DNA from: Nocardia puris
Lineage (GTDB): Bacteria; Actinomycetota; Actinomycetes; Mycobacteriales; Mycobacteriaceae
DNA: 64,000 nt
Direction of reading: 5' to 3'
Assembly (NCBI RefSeq): GCF_003315035.1
Contig: NZ_QNRE01000012.1
Span: 1-64,000, forward strand
Shown piece by piece: positions 6,839 through 14,977 of the stretch. The notes under the pieces were generated by a model. That model did not search any database. It saw only the letters and a program-made list of their open reading frames with translations, and was not told the DNA's origin. Both the position numbers and the translations under genes were made by a program. How positions within the stretch are numbered: position 1 is the first letter of the stretch; each line of letters begins with the position of its first letter.

Positions 6839-9289
6839 CTACATTTCCGGCTTGGCCTTTGCGATAAGCTCTTCCCATGTCTTAGCTTGTTTGATGATCG
6901 ATTCGGTGGCGAAGACGTAACGCCAGATGCCAAAGCGGCCGTCGTCGCGGACCTGGCGCGCCCATTCCTCGGCAGCTTTCTTTTTATCTAGCACCTCTAT
7001 ATCGCGGGCTGAGATATCGGACTTACCCTCGATCACCCAGTACACGTCCTCTTTGTCGAGGACGATGAGGTCCGGGTAGTACTTCTTGGTGTTGTCCCGC
7101 TCGATCCAGACCTCTCCAGGTTCGTAGATCCGAAGCCACCACTTGACGTGTGGTGAGCTGTCGAACATCTGCGCCAGGGTGAACTCCGTGCTCTTGGCGT
7201 CGAAGTTGGCATACGGTTGGATCGAGCGGCTCCAGTCTCCGTACCACTTGTTCTTGTTGAACTTCTCGTCCCAGCGACTGGCGGTCTCACTCGGCATCGG
7301 CCGGCGGATCGGCACTTCAACCCGCTTGTAGCTCCATTTCGGCTGCAAGCGGCGGTTGCTATACGCATCCCTGATCAGCTGCCCAATTTCCTTGACCGCC
7401 TGGTGGGTGCGCCGGGTGCTCCAGAGTGCTTCGTCGTTGTCGTCGGTGACACCTGCGCCAAGCAAGAATTGTTTCGCAACCCGCGCTGCGGCGTTCAGCT
7501 CTTGCATTTCGGCAGGCACAAGCCCCAGCTTCCAGACACCGTCCTCAAGCTCTTGGCGGACATCGGCAACTGGGACGTACCGCTGCGTCGCATCTTCGTC
7601 TTCCAACTGCTGAGTCCGTACTGTGGCCTGGCCGTGCATATCCCGCTCAGCGACCAGCGCTTGTCGCTTGAGGTGGACCGGAAACTCGTGCTTGAACGCG
7701 GCGCCGATGGCTTGCGCCGCGGAGTTCTCGATGTAGCTGAGCGAGAACGTCACCGGTGCGTACTCGCGTTCCCGGCGGGGAAAGACAATGGACGGCGCGT
7801 CTTTCACCTTGTACAGCACCTGGCTGGCTGCCGCCTGGTCCTTTCCGAGCTGTTCCTTCGCCGCTTCGAAGGATGACAGGATCAAGAATTCGGTACCGTC
7901 GACCAAGTCACCATCTTGGATCCGCGCCGGGCCAACGAGGTGCAACTCGCCGTTTTCGGCGATCTCGGAATGACTAGGCTGCGACTCACCGAACGGCAAC
8001 GGCATCGGCTGCCCATCAGGTGATGGAGGAGTAGGCGGCAACTCGGGCGCCGAAGGAACCAGCTGCTGAAGCAGCGCATTTTTGTTGGCGAGCAGCTTTC
8101 TGTAGGAATCATGCGCCACGAGATCGACATGGTCGATAGCCGCAACGCCGACACGGGAGCCGAACGGTAGGCGCAGACCACGGCCGAGTACCTGCTCCGT
8201 CAGCGTGCTCGACGCAAGCGCCCGGTAGCCGACGATGACGCCGATGTTCTTGACATCCCAGCCTTCTTTCAACATATTGACGCTAACAACCGCCCGGACG
8301 GGGGATTCCGGTGACTCCACTGATGCCAGCTCTGCCAGTGCCTTGTCGCTGGATTGACTGGTGATCAATAGAACCTGCCCCTCGCCGGGCAGATACCCGT
8401 CCCGAGCCAAGATGTTGGCAACGTGCTCGGCGTCCTTAATGTCCTGACAGACTACGAACAACACCGGACTGATCTGCGATCGCCCCTCCTGCGCTGCCCA
8501 AGCGCGCCATACCTCTTCCTTACGGGCACGCAAGTGGCAGGCGTCAGACAGTTGGGTCTCTATGTCCTTCTGGCCGTCCTCGCGGTACACGATGACTGGT
8601 GTCTTCACCAGGCCGTCGGCGATCGCGTCCGCCAGGCTGTACTGAAAAACGACCTTGTCGAGGTCGGACTCGTCAGGTGTTGCCGTCAGACCAACGATGG
8701 CGCGCGGATTCAGCTCTCGGACCGCAGCCCCAAACGCCTTCGCCTTCTCGCGATAGACATGGTGCTCGTCCGCGATGACCACCAGATCGCCAACGCTCTG
8801 CAGGTGGTCGTAGAGCCCCTGTCCGATGAACTCGTCCGTTTCCCGCGTCTTCCGCGACGTCTTGATGGTTGGCTTCGTCAGCTGCTGGACGTTGAAAATG
8901 AAGACCTTGACGACCGCATCATCGTGGAGTGCGTCACCAACCTGACCACGGGAGAAGTTGTCGGCCGTGATGAGCGTGGGTTCATACTCCGCACCAGCGA
9001 CAAACTTGGGGTGCCCAGGGGTGAAGTTATCAATCGTCTTGCTCTGGATAGTGCTGCCGGGCGTCACGATGAGGATATTGCGCACGCCCTGCGCTGCGAG
9101 GTAGTCCACGAGCGCGGCGGCCAGGTAGGTTTTGCCAACGCCAGTGGCGAGGTCGCAGACAACTTCGCGGCCGTCGCCAGCCTGGATTGCCTTCGCTACC
9201 TCGGCCAGACCCCTAGCGTTGGGTTTGCGAAGATCCATGCGCGCCTGAATCTCCTCGACCAGGGCTTCTTCAAAGGGCAACCACGTCAT
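6839..9289 (-). CDS. res: Type III-like restriction subunit: DEAD/DEAH helicase with C-terminal nuclease
   Basis: 816 residues. It would form, with the methyltransferase, an ATP-dependent restriction enzyme. Helicase motifs in order: Walker A ATGVGKT at about 48 to 54, DEHH at 174 to 177, motif III TAT at 202 to 204, and motif VI EQVLGRGLRLPFG near 380. The C-terminal 80 residues hold a PD-(D/E)xK nuclease: YPDLIVLDKEDVYWVIEGKS, with D, E and K of the catalytic set. The start overlaps the mod stop by four bases (ATGA), so the two are translationally coupled. The gene order mod then res is usual for type III systems. A middle region of about 300 residues (from about 420) is unassigned. A standalone helicase-nuclease defence function is a less likely alternative. 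Confidence 0.87.
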   Translation of the reverse strand: MTWLPFEEALVEEIQARMDLRKPNARGLAEVAKAIQAGDGREVVCDLATGVGKTYLAAALVDYLAAQGVRNILIVTPGSTIQSKTIDNFTPGHPKFVAGAEYEPTLITADNFSRGQVGDALHDDAVVKVFIFNVQQLTKPTIKTSRKTRETDEFIGQGLYDHLQSVGDLVVIADEHHVYREKAKAFGAAVRELNPRAIVGLTATPDESDLDKVVFQYSLADAIADGLVKTPVIVYREDGQKDIETQLSDACHLRARKEEVWRAWAAQEGRSQISPVLFVVCQDIKDAEHVANILARDGYLPGEGQVLLITSQSSDKALAELASVESPESPVRAVVSVNMLKEGWDVKNIGVIVGYRALASSTLTEQVLGRGLRLPFGSRVGVAAIDHVDLVAHDSYRKLLANKNALLQQLVPSAPELPPTPPSPDGQPMPLPFGESQPSHSEIAENGELHLVGPARIQDGDLVDGTEFLILSSFEAAKEQLGKDQAAASQVLYKVKDAPSIVFPRREREYAPVTFSLSYIENSAAQAIGAAFKHEFPVHLKRQALVAERDMHGQATVRTQQLEDEDATQRYVPVADVRQELEDGVWKLGLVPAEMQELNAAARVAKQFLLGAGVTDDNDEALWSTRRTHQAVKEIGQLIRDAYSNRRLQPKWSYKRVEVPIRRPMPSETASRWDEKFNKNKWYGDWSRSIQPYANFDAKSTEFTLAQMFDSSPHVKWWLRIYEPGEVWIERDNTKKYYPDLIVLDKEDVYWVIEGKSDISARDIEVLDKKKAAEEWARQVRDDGRFGIWRYVFATESIIKQAKTWEELIAKAKPEM

Positions 9290-10863
9290 CGAACAACCTT
9301 CCCCTGTCGAACAAGATCCTGCGGCGCCTTCAGCAGCCGTGATCCACGGCTCAACTCTCTCAAGGTCTCCGCGGCGCCGGGGGCGGTTGCCTTCGCTACG
9401 ACTGTCGCGCGCTCGTCTTCGCCGAGAAGCGAGACGATCGCCCGCACCACCACGTCGTCTGCCACGCCGTCAACAACCGCGAGGCGAGTACGTCCCTTCC
9501 GGCCGTAGAAGGGCTTATCGATCTCGAAATTGAACCCCAGCTGAGCGGCAACAGCTTGGGCGAACTCGTCCCCTTTCGCCCAGTCTGCCAAAAGCATCCG
9601 CTCACGTACACGCTCGTAGAGTGATGGGCCGACAGTCAGACAGCGGAACTCTCCGCCTCCCGACCAGCTAAGGGCATCCGTCACCCCGCCGGCATCGTCG
9701 CCCAATACAAGTTTTTCAAGCCGCGGTTGTGTAAAAGTCTCGATCGTTGACGGTGACATCTCGACGCCAACCCATTTTCTACCCATCTTGTGGGCAACCG
9801 CTAGGGTTGTACCTGACCCTGCAAAACAGTCAAGCACGATGTCGCCTGGGTCTGATCCGATAGTGAGAATGCGGTGCAAAAGTTTCTCGGGCTTGGGTGT
9901 AGAAAAAATTGCGCTTCGGCCGAAGAGTCTGGTTATCTCCGCTTTGGCTTGACGGTTGTCGCCCACCTCGTCGTGTGTCCAGAAAGTATTCGGAACCAAC
10001 CCGCCCAGCTCGGACTCGAATCGCTTGCGAAACGGGAACGTTCGGCCGGTCTTACCCCACCAGAGTCGATTATCCGCGCGCAACTGCTCGAACGTGTCTT
10101 TGGAGACGGACCACCATCGGTTCCCCCGAGGGCTGAAAGCATCGCCATGTGGCCCAATTACCTCATACCGACCATCCTCGTAGGAATGAGATGCGGTGAG
10201 ATCTGACCGCCGCCAGCGGCCCCGTGGATCGTTGTCCGGGTTCCAGAAGTCAGAATCGCTCAACTCAGTTCGATCCACTCTGCCGAGCCGGAGTAGATCC
10301 CGATCCTTCGCATAAACGAGGATGTAGTCGTGCACCGTCGAAAAGTGTTGCGCCGAGTTATTTCGTGCATGGATCTTCTGCCAAATCACGTTAGCGATGA
10401 AATTTCCGCGCCCGAAGATCTCATCCATGAGGACTCGGCAGTAGGCCATTTCGGCGTCATCGAGGTGCACCCATACGGATCCGTCGGCGGACAGAAGTTC
10501 TCTAATCAGCAATAACCGCTCACGCATCATGCCGAGCCAAACCGAGTGCTCCAGCGCATCCTCGTAATGCTCGAACGCCTGGCCGGTGTTGAAGGGAGGA
10601 TCGATGTAGACGAGCTTGACCTTGCCCCGGTAGCGCCTTGCGTACTCCGGAGTCCGTACAAGCGCATGGAGGGCGTCGTAGCTGTCACCCTGGATGAGCA
10701 GATTGTCATCGCCGGTAGGTCCTCCGCAGCTACCTGCCCTGTGGAGTAGACGCACCTCCGTGACTCGGGGATCGTCACGATCGACCCAGGTGTAGCCGCC
10801 ATTCTCGTCCGGCACGAGAGCTTGGTCCTTGTTGACCCAAGACAGCGTCAGCCGACCGGCCAT
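9286..10863 (-). CDS. mod: Adenine-specific DNA methyltransferase, type III-like Mod subunit
   Basis: 525 residues from ATG 10863 (MAGRLTLSWV), which has GGGGAG a few bases upstream; the frame is open 40 codons further but without a binding site. It transfers methyl from S-adenosylmethionine to adenine N6 and gives the complex its sequence specificity. Catalytic motif IV DPPF is at residues 88 to 91 and the SAM-binding motif I FAGSGT at 347 to 352. Motif IV before motif I makes it a beta-class enzyme, as in type III Mod. The target recognition region should lie between them, about 190 to 320. It is coupled to res by a four-base overlap and divergent from the NYN gene. Confidence 0.9.
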   Translation of the reverse strand: MAGRLTLSWVNKDQALVPDENGGYTWVDRDDPRVTEVRLLHRAGSCGGPTGDDNLLIQGDSYDALHALVRTPEYARRYRGKVKLVYIDPPFNTGQAFEHYEDALEHSVWLGMMRERLLLIRELLSADGSVWVHLDDAEMAYCRVLMDEIFGRGNFIANVIWQKIHARNNSAQHFSTVHDYILVYAKDRDLLRLGRVDRTELSDSDFWNPDNDPRGRWRRSDLTASHSYEDGRYEVIGPHGDAFSPRGNRWWSVSKDTFEQLRADNRLWWGKTGRTFPFRKRFESELGGLVPNTFWTHDEVGDNRQAKAEITRLFGRSAIFSTPKPEKLLHRILTIGSDPGDIVLDCFAGSGTTLAVAHKMGRKWVGVEMSPSTIETFTQPRLEKLVLGDDAGGVTDALSWSGGGEFRCLTVGPSLYERVRERMLLADWAKGDEFAQAVAAQLGFNFEIDKPFYGRKGRTRLAVVDGVADDVVVRAIVSLLGEDERATVVAKATAPGAAETLRELSRGSRLLKAPQDLVRQGKVVR

Positions 10864-11051
10864 GATCTCCCCTTCGCTCGTCGTGTCTTCGCGGGCAACA
10901 GTAGCCGGTGACAACGACACCATTGGCACACGGATAGCGACTCCTGGGTCGACTTGGCATAGCGGCGTTGTGCTCAACGTCACCCGGACTCGCTACCGGC
11001 GACGTTAAACTCCACGCGTCGACCAACGTAGCGGTCCAGGGGGTGATGAGC

Positions 11052-11837
11052 ATGCGGCGCGACGGACGTATCGGGGACAGCAACGGGGCCGTGGCTGTCT
11101 TCCTGGATTTTGAGAACCTTGTCCTCGGTGCTGGCAGCAATGGTGCAGGAGCCAAGGCGATTCCGTCGTCGGCACTGCGCTGGCTCTGTCGAGGGTTCGG
11201 AAACGCCTCGGTGCGGCGAGCATACGCGGACTGGCGTGATGAGCGGTTCGGCCAATACGAGCAGGCGCTGGCGGAGAACGGCATCGACCTGGTTCAGCTC
11301 GGCAGGTTCGCGCCAGGCACGCACAAGAACGCCGCAGACATCCGCCTGGCCGTCGATGCGATGGAGACCCTGATTGCCCACGCCGATATCGGCGTCTTCG
11401 TCCTGGTGACGGGGGATAGTGACTTCACTCCGCTGGTGCAGAAGCTGCGCGAGTTCGGCAAGCACGTCATCGGCATCGGCACCAACGAAGCCGCGACCAG
11501 CGCTCGACTGGTGTCGGTGTGCAGCGAGTACAAGTTCTGGGAGACGGTACTGCGTCAGGCCGAGCCGAGTGCGTCCTCCGCCGGCGTAGTGAAACCGGCT
11601 GGCTCGGCGAAAGATGTGAACAGCGCCAGACAGCTGCTCTCCGAGGCCGTCTCACAGATCACGACCGATACCCCAACGGCCAGCGCGATCAAGAGCAAGA
11701 TGCTGGCGCTTGATCCGACATTCGACGAGAACCGCTACGGGTATTCGAACTTCCGAGATTTCCTGGCCAAGGTTGGCGGGGCAAAGATCGTCGGCAGGTC
11801 GGGCGGGGACATCACCGTTTCGGTGCCCGGGCCGTAG
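11052..11837 (+). CDS. NYN (PIN-like) domain protein with C-terminal OST-HTH/LOTUS domain
   Basis: 261 residues. NYN domains are metal-dependent PIN-like nucleases usually acting on RNA; OST-HTH/LOTUS domains bind RNA. N-terminal acidic residues: VFLDFENLV (first D), then KNAADIRLAVDAM, and VLVTGDSDFTPLV with GDSD near residue 120. The Gly-rich AFTER segment HVIGIGTNEA ends the Rossmann-like fold. Residues about 185 to 261 (ARQLLSEAVSQI, ENRYGYSNFRDFLAKVGGAK) fit the winged-helix OST-HTH pattern. The ATG at 11052 is chosen because AGGGGG lies 9 bases upstream; the frame is open further upstream. It faces away from mod, so the two may share a regulatory region. A role as an abortive-infection RNase is an inference from context only. 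Confidence 0.85.
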   Translation: MRRDGRIGDSNGAVAVFLDFENLVLGAGSNGAGAKAIPSSALRWLCRGFGNASVRRAYADWRDERFGQYEQALAENGIDLVQLGRFAPGTHKNAADIRLAVDAMETLIAHADIGVFVLVTGDSDFTPLVQKLREFGKHVIGIGTNEAATSARLVSVCSEYKFWETVLRQAEPSASSAGVVKPAGSAKDVNSARQLLSEAVSQITTDTPTASAIKSKMLALDPTFDENRYGYSNFRDFLAKVGGAKIVGRSGGDITVSVPGP

Positions 11838-11915
11838 GACCGCGCACTTCCGCCTCGGCGCCCCGTCCCGGTGACGAAGCAGGTCATCTGGCCAGCCAAG
11901 AGCGGATGCAGCGAT

Positions 11916-12176
11916 TCAGTCGGCCACGGCCTCTGGAACCGGCAACCCGCTGACTAGCTCCCCAGCGTCGATCTCTAACCCCGCAGCGATCTTCAAGATG
12001 TTATGGAGCGTGAGATTGCGCTGTCCACGCTCCACCTGGCCGAGGTAGGTCCAGTGCAAGCCGCACGCTTCGGCTGCTTTCTCCTGACTGAGGCCAAGCT
12101 CGCCCCGGCGCGCGAGTACTCGCTCGCCGAAAACCTGGGCAGCGGCGGACAGCGGCGGCTTGGCGGTAGGTGGCAT
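11916..12176 (-). CDS. XRE-family helix-turn-helix regulator
   Basis: 86 residues, almost entirely one HTH_3 domain: LSQEKAAEACGLHWTYLGQVERGQRNLTLHNILKIAAGL covers helices 2 to 5 of the Cro/C1 fold, around residues 28 to 68. Size and simplicity resemble the controller (C) proteins of restriction-modification systems and phage Cro-like repressors. Two direct repeats at 12,199 to 12,243, spaced 30 bases, sit just ahead of its start and are candidate operators for autoregulation. It is convergent with the NYN gene and divergent from the micro-ORF transcript. Confidence 0.85.
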   Translation of the reverse strand: MPPTAKPPLSAAAQVFGERVLARRGELGLSQEKAAEACGLHWTYLGQVERGQRNLTLHNILKIAAGLEIDAGELVSGLPVPEAVAD

Positions 12177-12198
12177 GGTGACCCAAGCCCATACGTCC

Positions 12199-12243
12199 CA
12201 TGACTTGAAATCCAGAGACGTCGTATCACATGACCTTGTATCC
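12199..12243. promoter_or_regulatory. Candidate operator: two direct repeats 30 bases apart
   Basis: CATGACTTGAAATCC (12,199 to 12,213) and CATGACCTTGTATCC (12,229 to 12,243) match at 11 of 15 positions and are offset by 30 bases, about three helical turns, on one face of the DNA. They lie between the XRE gene (minus) and the micro-ORF (plus). Binding by the XRE protein is an inference. Confidence 0.4.
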
Positions 12244-12361
12244 CAATACTATAAGTCCTAGAATCGACGCGCCCGTGCGAATGGCACCGGGTTTCAATTC
12301 GCCCTGCTTTGCAGGTGAAATACCTGCCACGCGGGGTTTGGGCAAGACGGGAGGTGGCACC

Positions 12362-12403
12362 ATGGGCGGCGGAAACGGCTTCTTTGGTGGCGGTAACGGC
12401 TAA
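12362..12403 (+). CDS. 13-residue glycine-rich micro-ORF
   Basis: The frame encodes MGGGNGFFGGGNG. A strong ribosome binding site GGGAGG lies about 8 bases before the ATG, and a perfect terminator follows 16 bases after the stop. The peptide is a near mirror: a GGGNG block, FF, and GGGNG again. Fifty bases upstream there is a small hairpin, GCAGGT and ACCTGC around GAAAT (12,311 to 12,327). The unit looks like a short independent transcript, so this may be a leader peptide/attenuator for the 525-residue gene downstream, a tiny functional peptide, or a regulatory RNA that happens to carry a start site. No known family recognised. Confidence 0.45.
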   Translation: MGGGNGFFGGGNG

Positions 12404-12419
12404 GGCCGACACCGTGACT

Positions 12420-12460
12420 GCAGGGTGAGGCGCTCGCAACGAACGCCTCACCCTGCTTTT
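12420..12460 (+). terminator. Strong rho-independent terminator after the micro-ORF
   Basis: A perfect 13-base stem (GCAGGGTGAGGCG with CGCCTCACCCTGC), an 11-base loop, then TTTT. It separates the micro-ORF transcript from the downstream membrane protein gene. Confidence 0.85.
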
Positions 12461-12484
12461 GGCCTAGGCCAATAACCGCCATCT

Positions 12485-12493
12485 TGGTACAAT
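12485..12493 (+). promoter_or_regulatory. Extended -10 promoter for a near-leaderless transcript
   Basis: TGGTACAAT is an extended -10 element (TG, one base, TACAAT). Initiation about 7 bases downstream would be near 12,500, only about 10 bases before the ATG of the membrane protein gene, which has no ribosome binding site. Leaderless starts are common in actinomycetes. Confidence 0.45.
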
Positions 12494-12509
12494 AGTTGCA
12501 TCAAACCCT

Positions 12510-14087
12510 ATGAATGATGCGTTGAACCGACTCTTCCGAATTAAGAAACTCCTCGCTGTCGTGGTGTTGTTCGTGACGGGCGTCGGGCTCATGGCAGTCG
12601 GCAAGTCCCTCCCGGCAGTGCGAGAGCTGGGATGGCTGGCCTGGGTGCCGTGGAGTGAGTTGGGCGCGCTCCTCGTTGGCGCCGGCCTGCTCGGCGTCTG
12701 GCTTGACGGCTACTTCGAGCGCGAAAAGCAAGAGGCCGACGAAGCACGCCTCCGGCGGCTGCTCATCGAGCAGGCACCCGCCATGAAAGAAGCCGTGATC
12801 AAGGGATTCGCCTTTGCCGACGATGACCTCCAGCGGGTAGCCACCCCTGAACTCCTGGACGAGATCATCGCCAACAGCCTGGCAATGCGACTCAAGGACA
12901 GAGAGTTGGCCCGCGAGCTCTACACGGATATCCGCGACCAAGCCGTGCAATCCATCGAACGATGGCATGACGTCAAGCTTTCGGTTCGGATCACGACCCC
13001 GACATCGAATACCGCCCATGCAGTCTCCGCCGATCCGTCCGGGCTTGTCATCACGGTGCGGCAGGAATACACCACCGTGCCGTCAGGCACCGTGCGCCGA
13101 TTCGTGTCGGTATCCGATGCCGACGAGTACCGCGCCCTGACCCACGATCCCGCCTCAACTTTCGCCTGGTACTACAACCCGACCAGCGGCATCGACGCTG
13201 GCGCCAAGGAAGCCTTCGAACTGGTCCAGTTCACCGTTGATGGCGAGGAACGTGCCATCCGGCGGAGCGCTCGAAAGGGAGCGCAAACCTACACCGTCGA
13301 TCTCGGCCTGCCGGATGAGGATGGTGATCGGACGCGGCCACGGACCATCGCTTTCACCTACCGCCTGCAACCCGCGCCGCAGAGCCGGTGGTTGCAGTTC
13401 GTGGTTAATCAGCCCAGCCGCGGGATCGACATCGACCTGGACTACAGCGATACCGATATCGCCTATGTCAACCTGATCGACTTCATTGCCAGCAGCCACA
13501 AGACCGTCGTCACCAAAAGCCCAGAAACGGTGCCGGGCAGAACGATCGGTCTACAGTTCGATGGCTGGATCATGCCCCGAAGCGGCGTCGCCTTCGTGTG
13601 GGTGACGAAATCTGAACTTGAGCTAGCATCGTCCGCCTACCAGCGGCTCGAAACCACGCAAGTCCGGCTCGACGTGGTGGAACGCAACCTCCGAACCGCT
13701 CTGAGCTACGCCGGCAATTGCCACGCTGGCTACATCACCGCCAGTCCCCATGTCAGGCGGCTGTTCAACCAGGCGTTCTTCAACAGAATCTATGTAGAAC
13801 AGGACTTTGTGCGTGTCGAACTGGCGGAGCCGTTCAACACCTTGCTCGGCAGTGAAGTCCCCGGTGTAGCCGAAGACGACGAGCGGGTAGCGCCAGACGG
13901 CGTCGCCCTCATGGATGCCATCAAGCGAACCGGCCGAACGGGACCAGTCAGCTTTGCCAAGGCAGAAGGGCGTGCAAACGAAAAACCTGCGGCGGGTGCC
14001 GCAGGTTTGAAAGGTACTACTTTGGTGCCCTCGGCAGGATTCGAACCTGCGACACCCGCTTTAGGAGAGCGGTGCTCTATCCCCTGA
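12510..14087 (+). CDS. Two-TM membrane protein of unknown function; frame runs into antisense tRNA-Arg
   Basis: 525 codons. Two N-terminal membrane segments (about 14 to 32, LLAVVVLFVTGVGLMAVG; about 50 to 66, LGALLVGAGLLGVWL) precede a charged helical stretch (EREKQEADEARLRRLLIEQ) and a large soluble region of about 350 residues rich in beta segments, with no catalytic motif I recognise. The natural C-terminus is lost: the last 35 residues or so are read from the tRNA-Arg terminator and the complement of the tRNA (PSAGFEPATPALGERCSIP is the typical translation of antisense tRNA). The gene's true end must lie near or before 13,980. This indicates that the island was joined to the tRNA locus within or just after this gene. 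GC content and position class it with the island. Confidence 0.72.
   Translation: MNDALNRLFRIKKLLAVVVLFVTGVGLMAVGKSLPAVRELGWLAWVPWSELGALLVGAGLLGVWLDGYFEREKQEADEARLRRLLIEQAPAMKEAVIKGFAFADDDLQRVATPELLDEIIANSLAMRLKDRELARELYTDIRDQAVQSIERWHDVKLSVRITTPTSNTAHAVSADPSGLVITVRQEYTTVPSGTVRRFVSVSDADEYRALTHDPASTFAWYYNPTSGIDAGAKEAFELVQFTVDGEERAIRRSARKGAQTYTVDLGLPDEDGDRTRPRTIAFTYRLQPAPQSRWLQFVVNQPSRGIDIDLDYSDTDIAYVNLIDFIASSHKTVVTKSPETVPGRTIGLQFDGWIMPRSGVAFVWVTKSELELASSAYQRLETTQVRLDVVERNLRTALSYAGNCHAGYITASPHVRRLFNQAFFNRIYVEQDFVRVELAEPFNTLLGSEVPGVAEDDERVAPDGVALMDAIKRTGRTGPVSFAKAEGRANEKPAAGAAGLKGTTLVPSAGFEPATPALGERCSIP
13981..14008 (-). terminator. Terminator of tRNA-Arg
   Basis: An 11-base perfect stem (AAACCTGCGGC with GCCGCAGGTTT, loop GGGT) ends in five T on the minus strand, 15 bases after the tRNA 3' end. 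Confidence 0.8.
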
Positions 14088-14098
14088 GCTACGAAGGC
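14023..14098 (-). tRNA. tRNA-Arg (anticodon CCT)
   Basis: Minus strand cloverleaf with acceptor arms GCCTTCG and CGAGGGC, D arm GCTC/GAGC, anticodon stem CCGCT/AGCGG around loop CTCCTAA (anticodon CCT), T arm GCAGG TTCGAAT CCTGC, and an encoded 3' CCA. tRNA-Arg genes of this type are frequent integration sites for mobile elements, and here the gene borders a lower-GC island. Confidence 0.95.
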
Positions 14099-14977
14099 TG
14101 GGTTGGAGGTGTGCACGTCGGCGGGAGGACCTGGGTCGTTCTCGTCGGTGTGCACGTTTCCGTGGACTGGGCCCGGGGCCGGTGGGCCGGGTGGTGGGCT
14201 TTGTCCAGGGGTGACTATACCTGGCCGGGGGGCTGGGGTGCGATGCGGTTGTGGGGTGGGCGGTGGTCCCGGCGGGCGAGTTCGCCGGGGCGCGGACGGC
14301 GTTGTGAGGGCGGTGCGGGTGGGTGCGTTTTTCGGGGCTGTGAGGGTGGTGGGGATTTACGAGTTCACCGGGCCGATGCGGGGTCGTGTAGCGGAGAGGG
14401 TGGGCGGCGCACCTGGGCTGAAGTGGGGGCGAACGGCGAGGATGACCGCTCTGAGCTGCGGATTTGTTTGCCGCGCAATGGGTTACATGAAGGACGCAAT
14501 CCCCCGGCGTGCGATCTATCACTGACCGGCGAGGTTGTGTGTCACCGCAAGTATCATCTAACGTGGCTGCCGCAGGGTTACGACGCAGCGGTGGGAGTGG
14601 GGTGATCGGCCGGACGGGTGAAATCCACTCTGAGGCAATGAGATTCATCGAGTAGTCGGGTTCGTCCCGCGGCATGTCGCCACTCGAGTCGACCGCGCGC
14701 CGAGCGGATACAGGCGGGCTCGTCCTGGTCATCGTGGACCCGGGGCCCCGATCGCGGCGCGTCTTCGCCGGGTTCCCGGACGCCCACGTGGGGCGCGGGG
14801 GCCGAACGGCATTCTTTCTCGCGAATCCGAGACATCGGGGTTTGTGGTATTCGCGATTCGTACCGGATTTCTTCCGGATTTTTCTCGACGACCGGGTCGC
14901 TGATCTTTCGCGCCCTGTTGTCGTCGCAGATGCCTGAATCTGTCGAGCACAGATCCTATTAAGTGGGAGGGTTTTTC
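14099..14977. other. Long intergenic region with strongly G-rich plus strand
   Basis: About 880 bases upstream of both the tRNA (minus) and the UbiB-fusion gene (plus). From about 14,160 to 14,420 the plus strand is extremely G-rich with many runs of three to six G, for example GGTGGGCCGGGTGGTGGG. The G4-forming potential is obvious by eye. The right part (about 14,800 to 14,977) is AT-richer and should carry the promoter of the downstream operon. Small frames exist on both strands, but none has a ribosome binding site or family match. Confidence 0.5.

Noticed and set aside
7217..9508. Several long plus-strand frames opposite res and mod
   Set aside because: Shadows of the restriction genes; composition follows the complementary codons and there are no motifs.
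14026..14087. C-terminal residues of the 525-codon membrane protein as a real domain
   Set aside because: They are encoded by the complement of tRNA-Arg and its terminator.
14061..14937. Frames of 85 to 223 codons on both strands in the region after tRNA-Arg
   Set aside because: High GC gives long chance frames; proline- or glycine-runs only, no ribosome binding site or family match.
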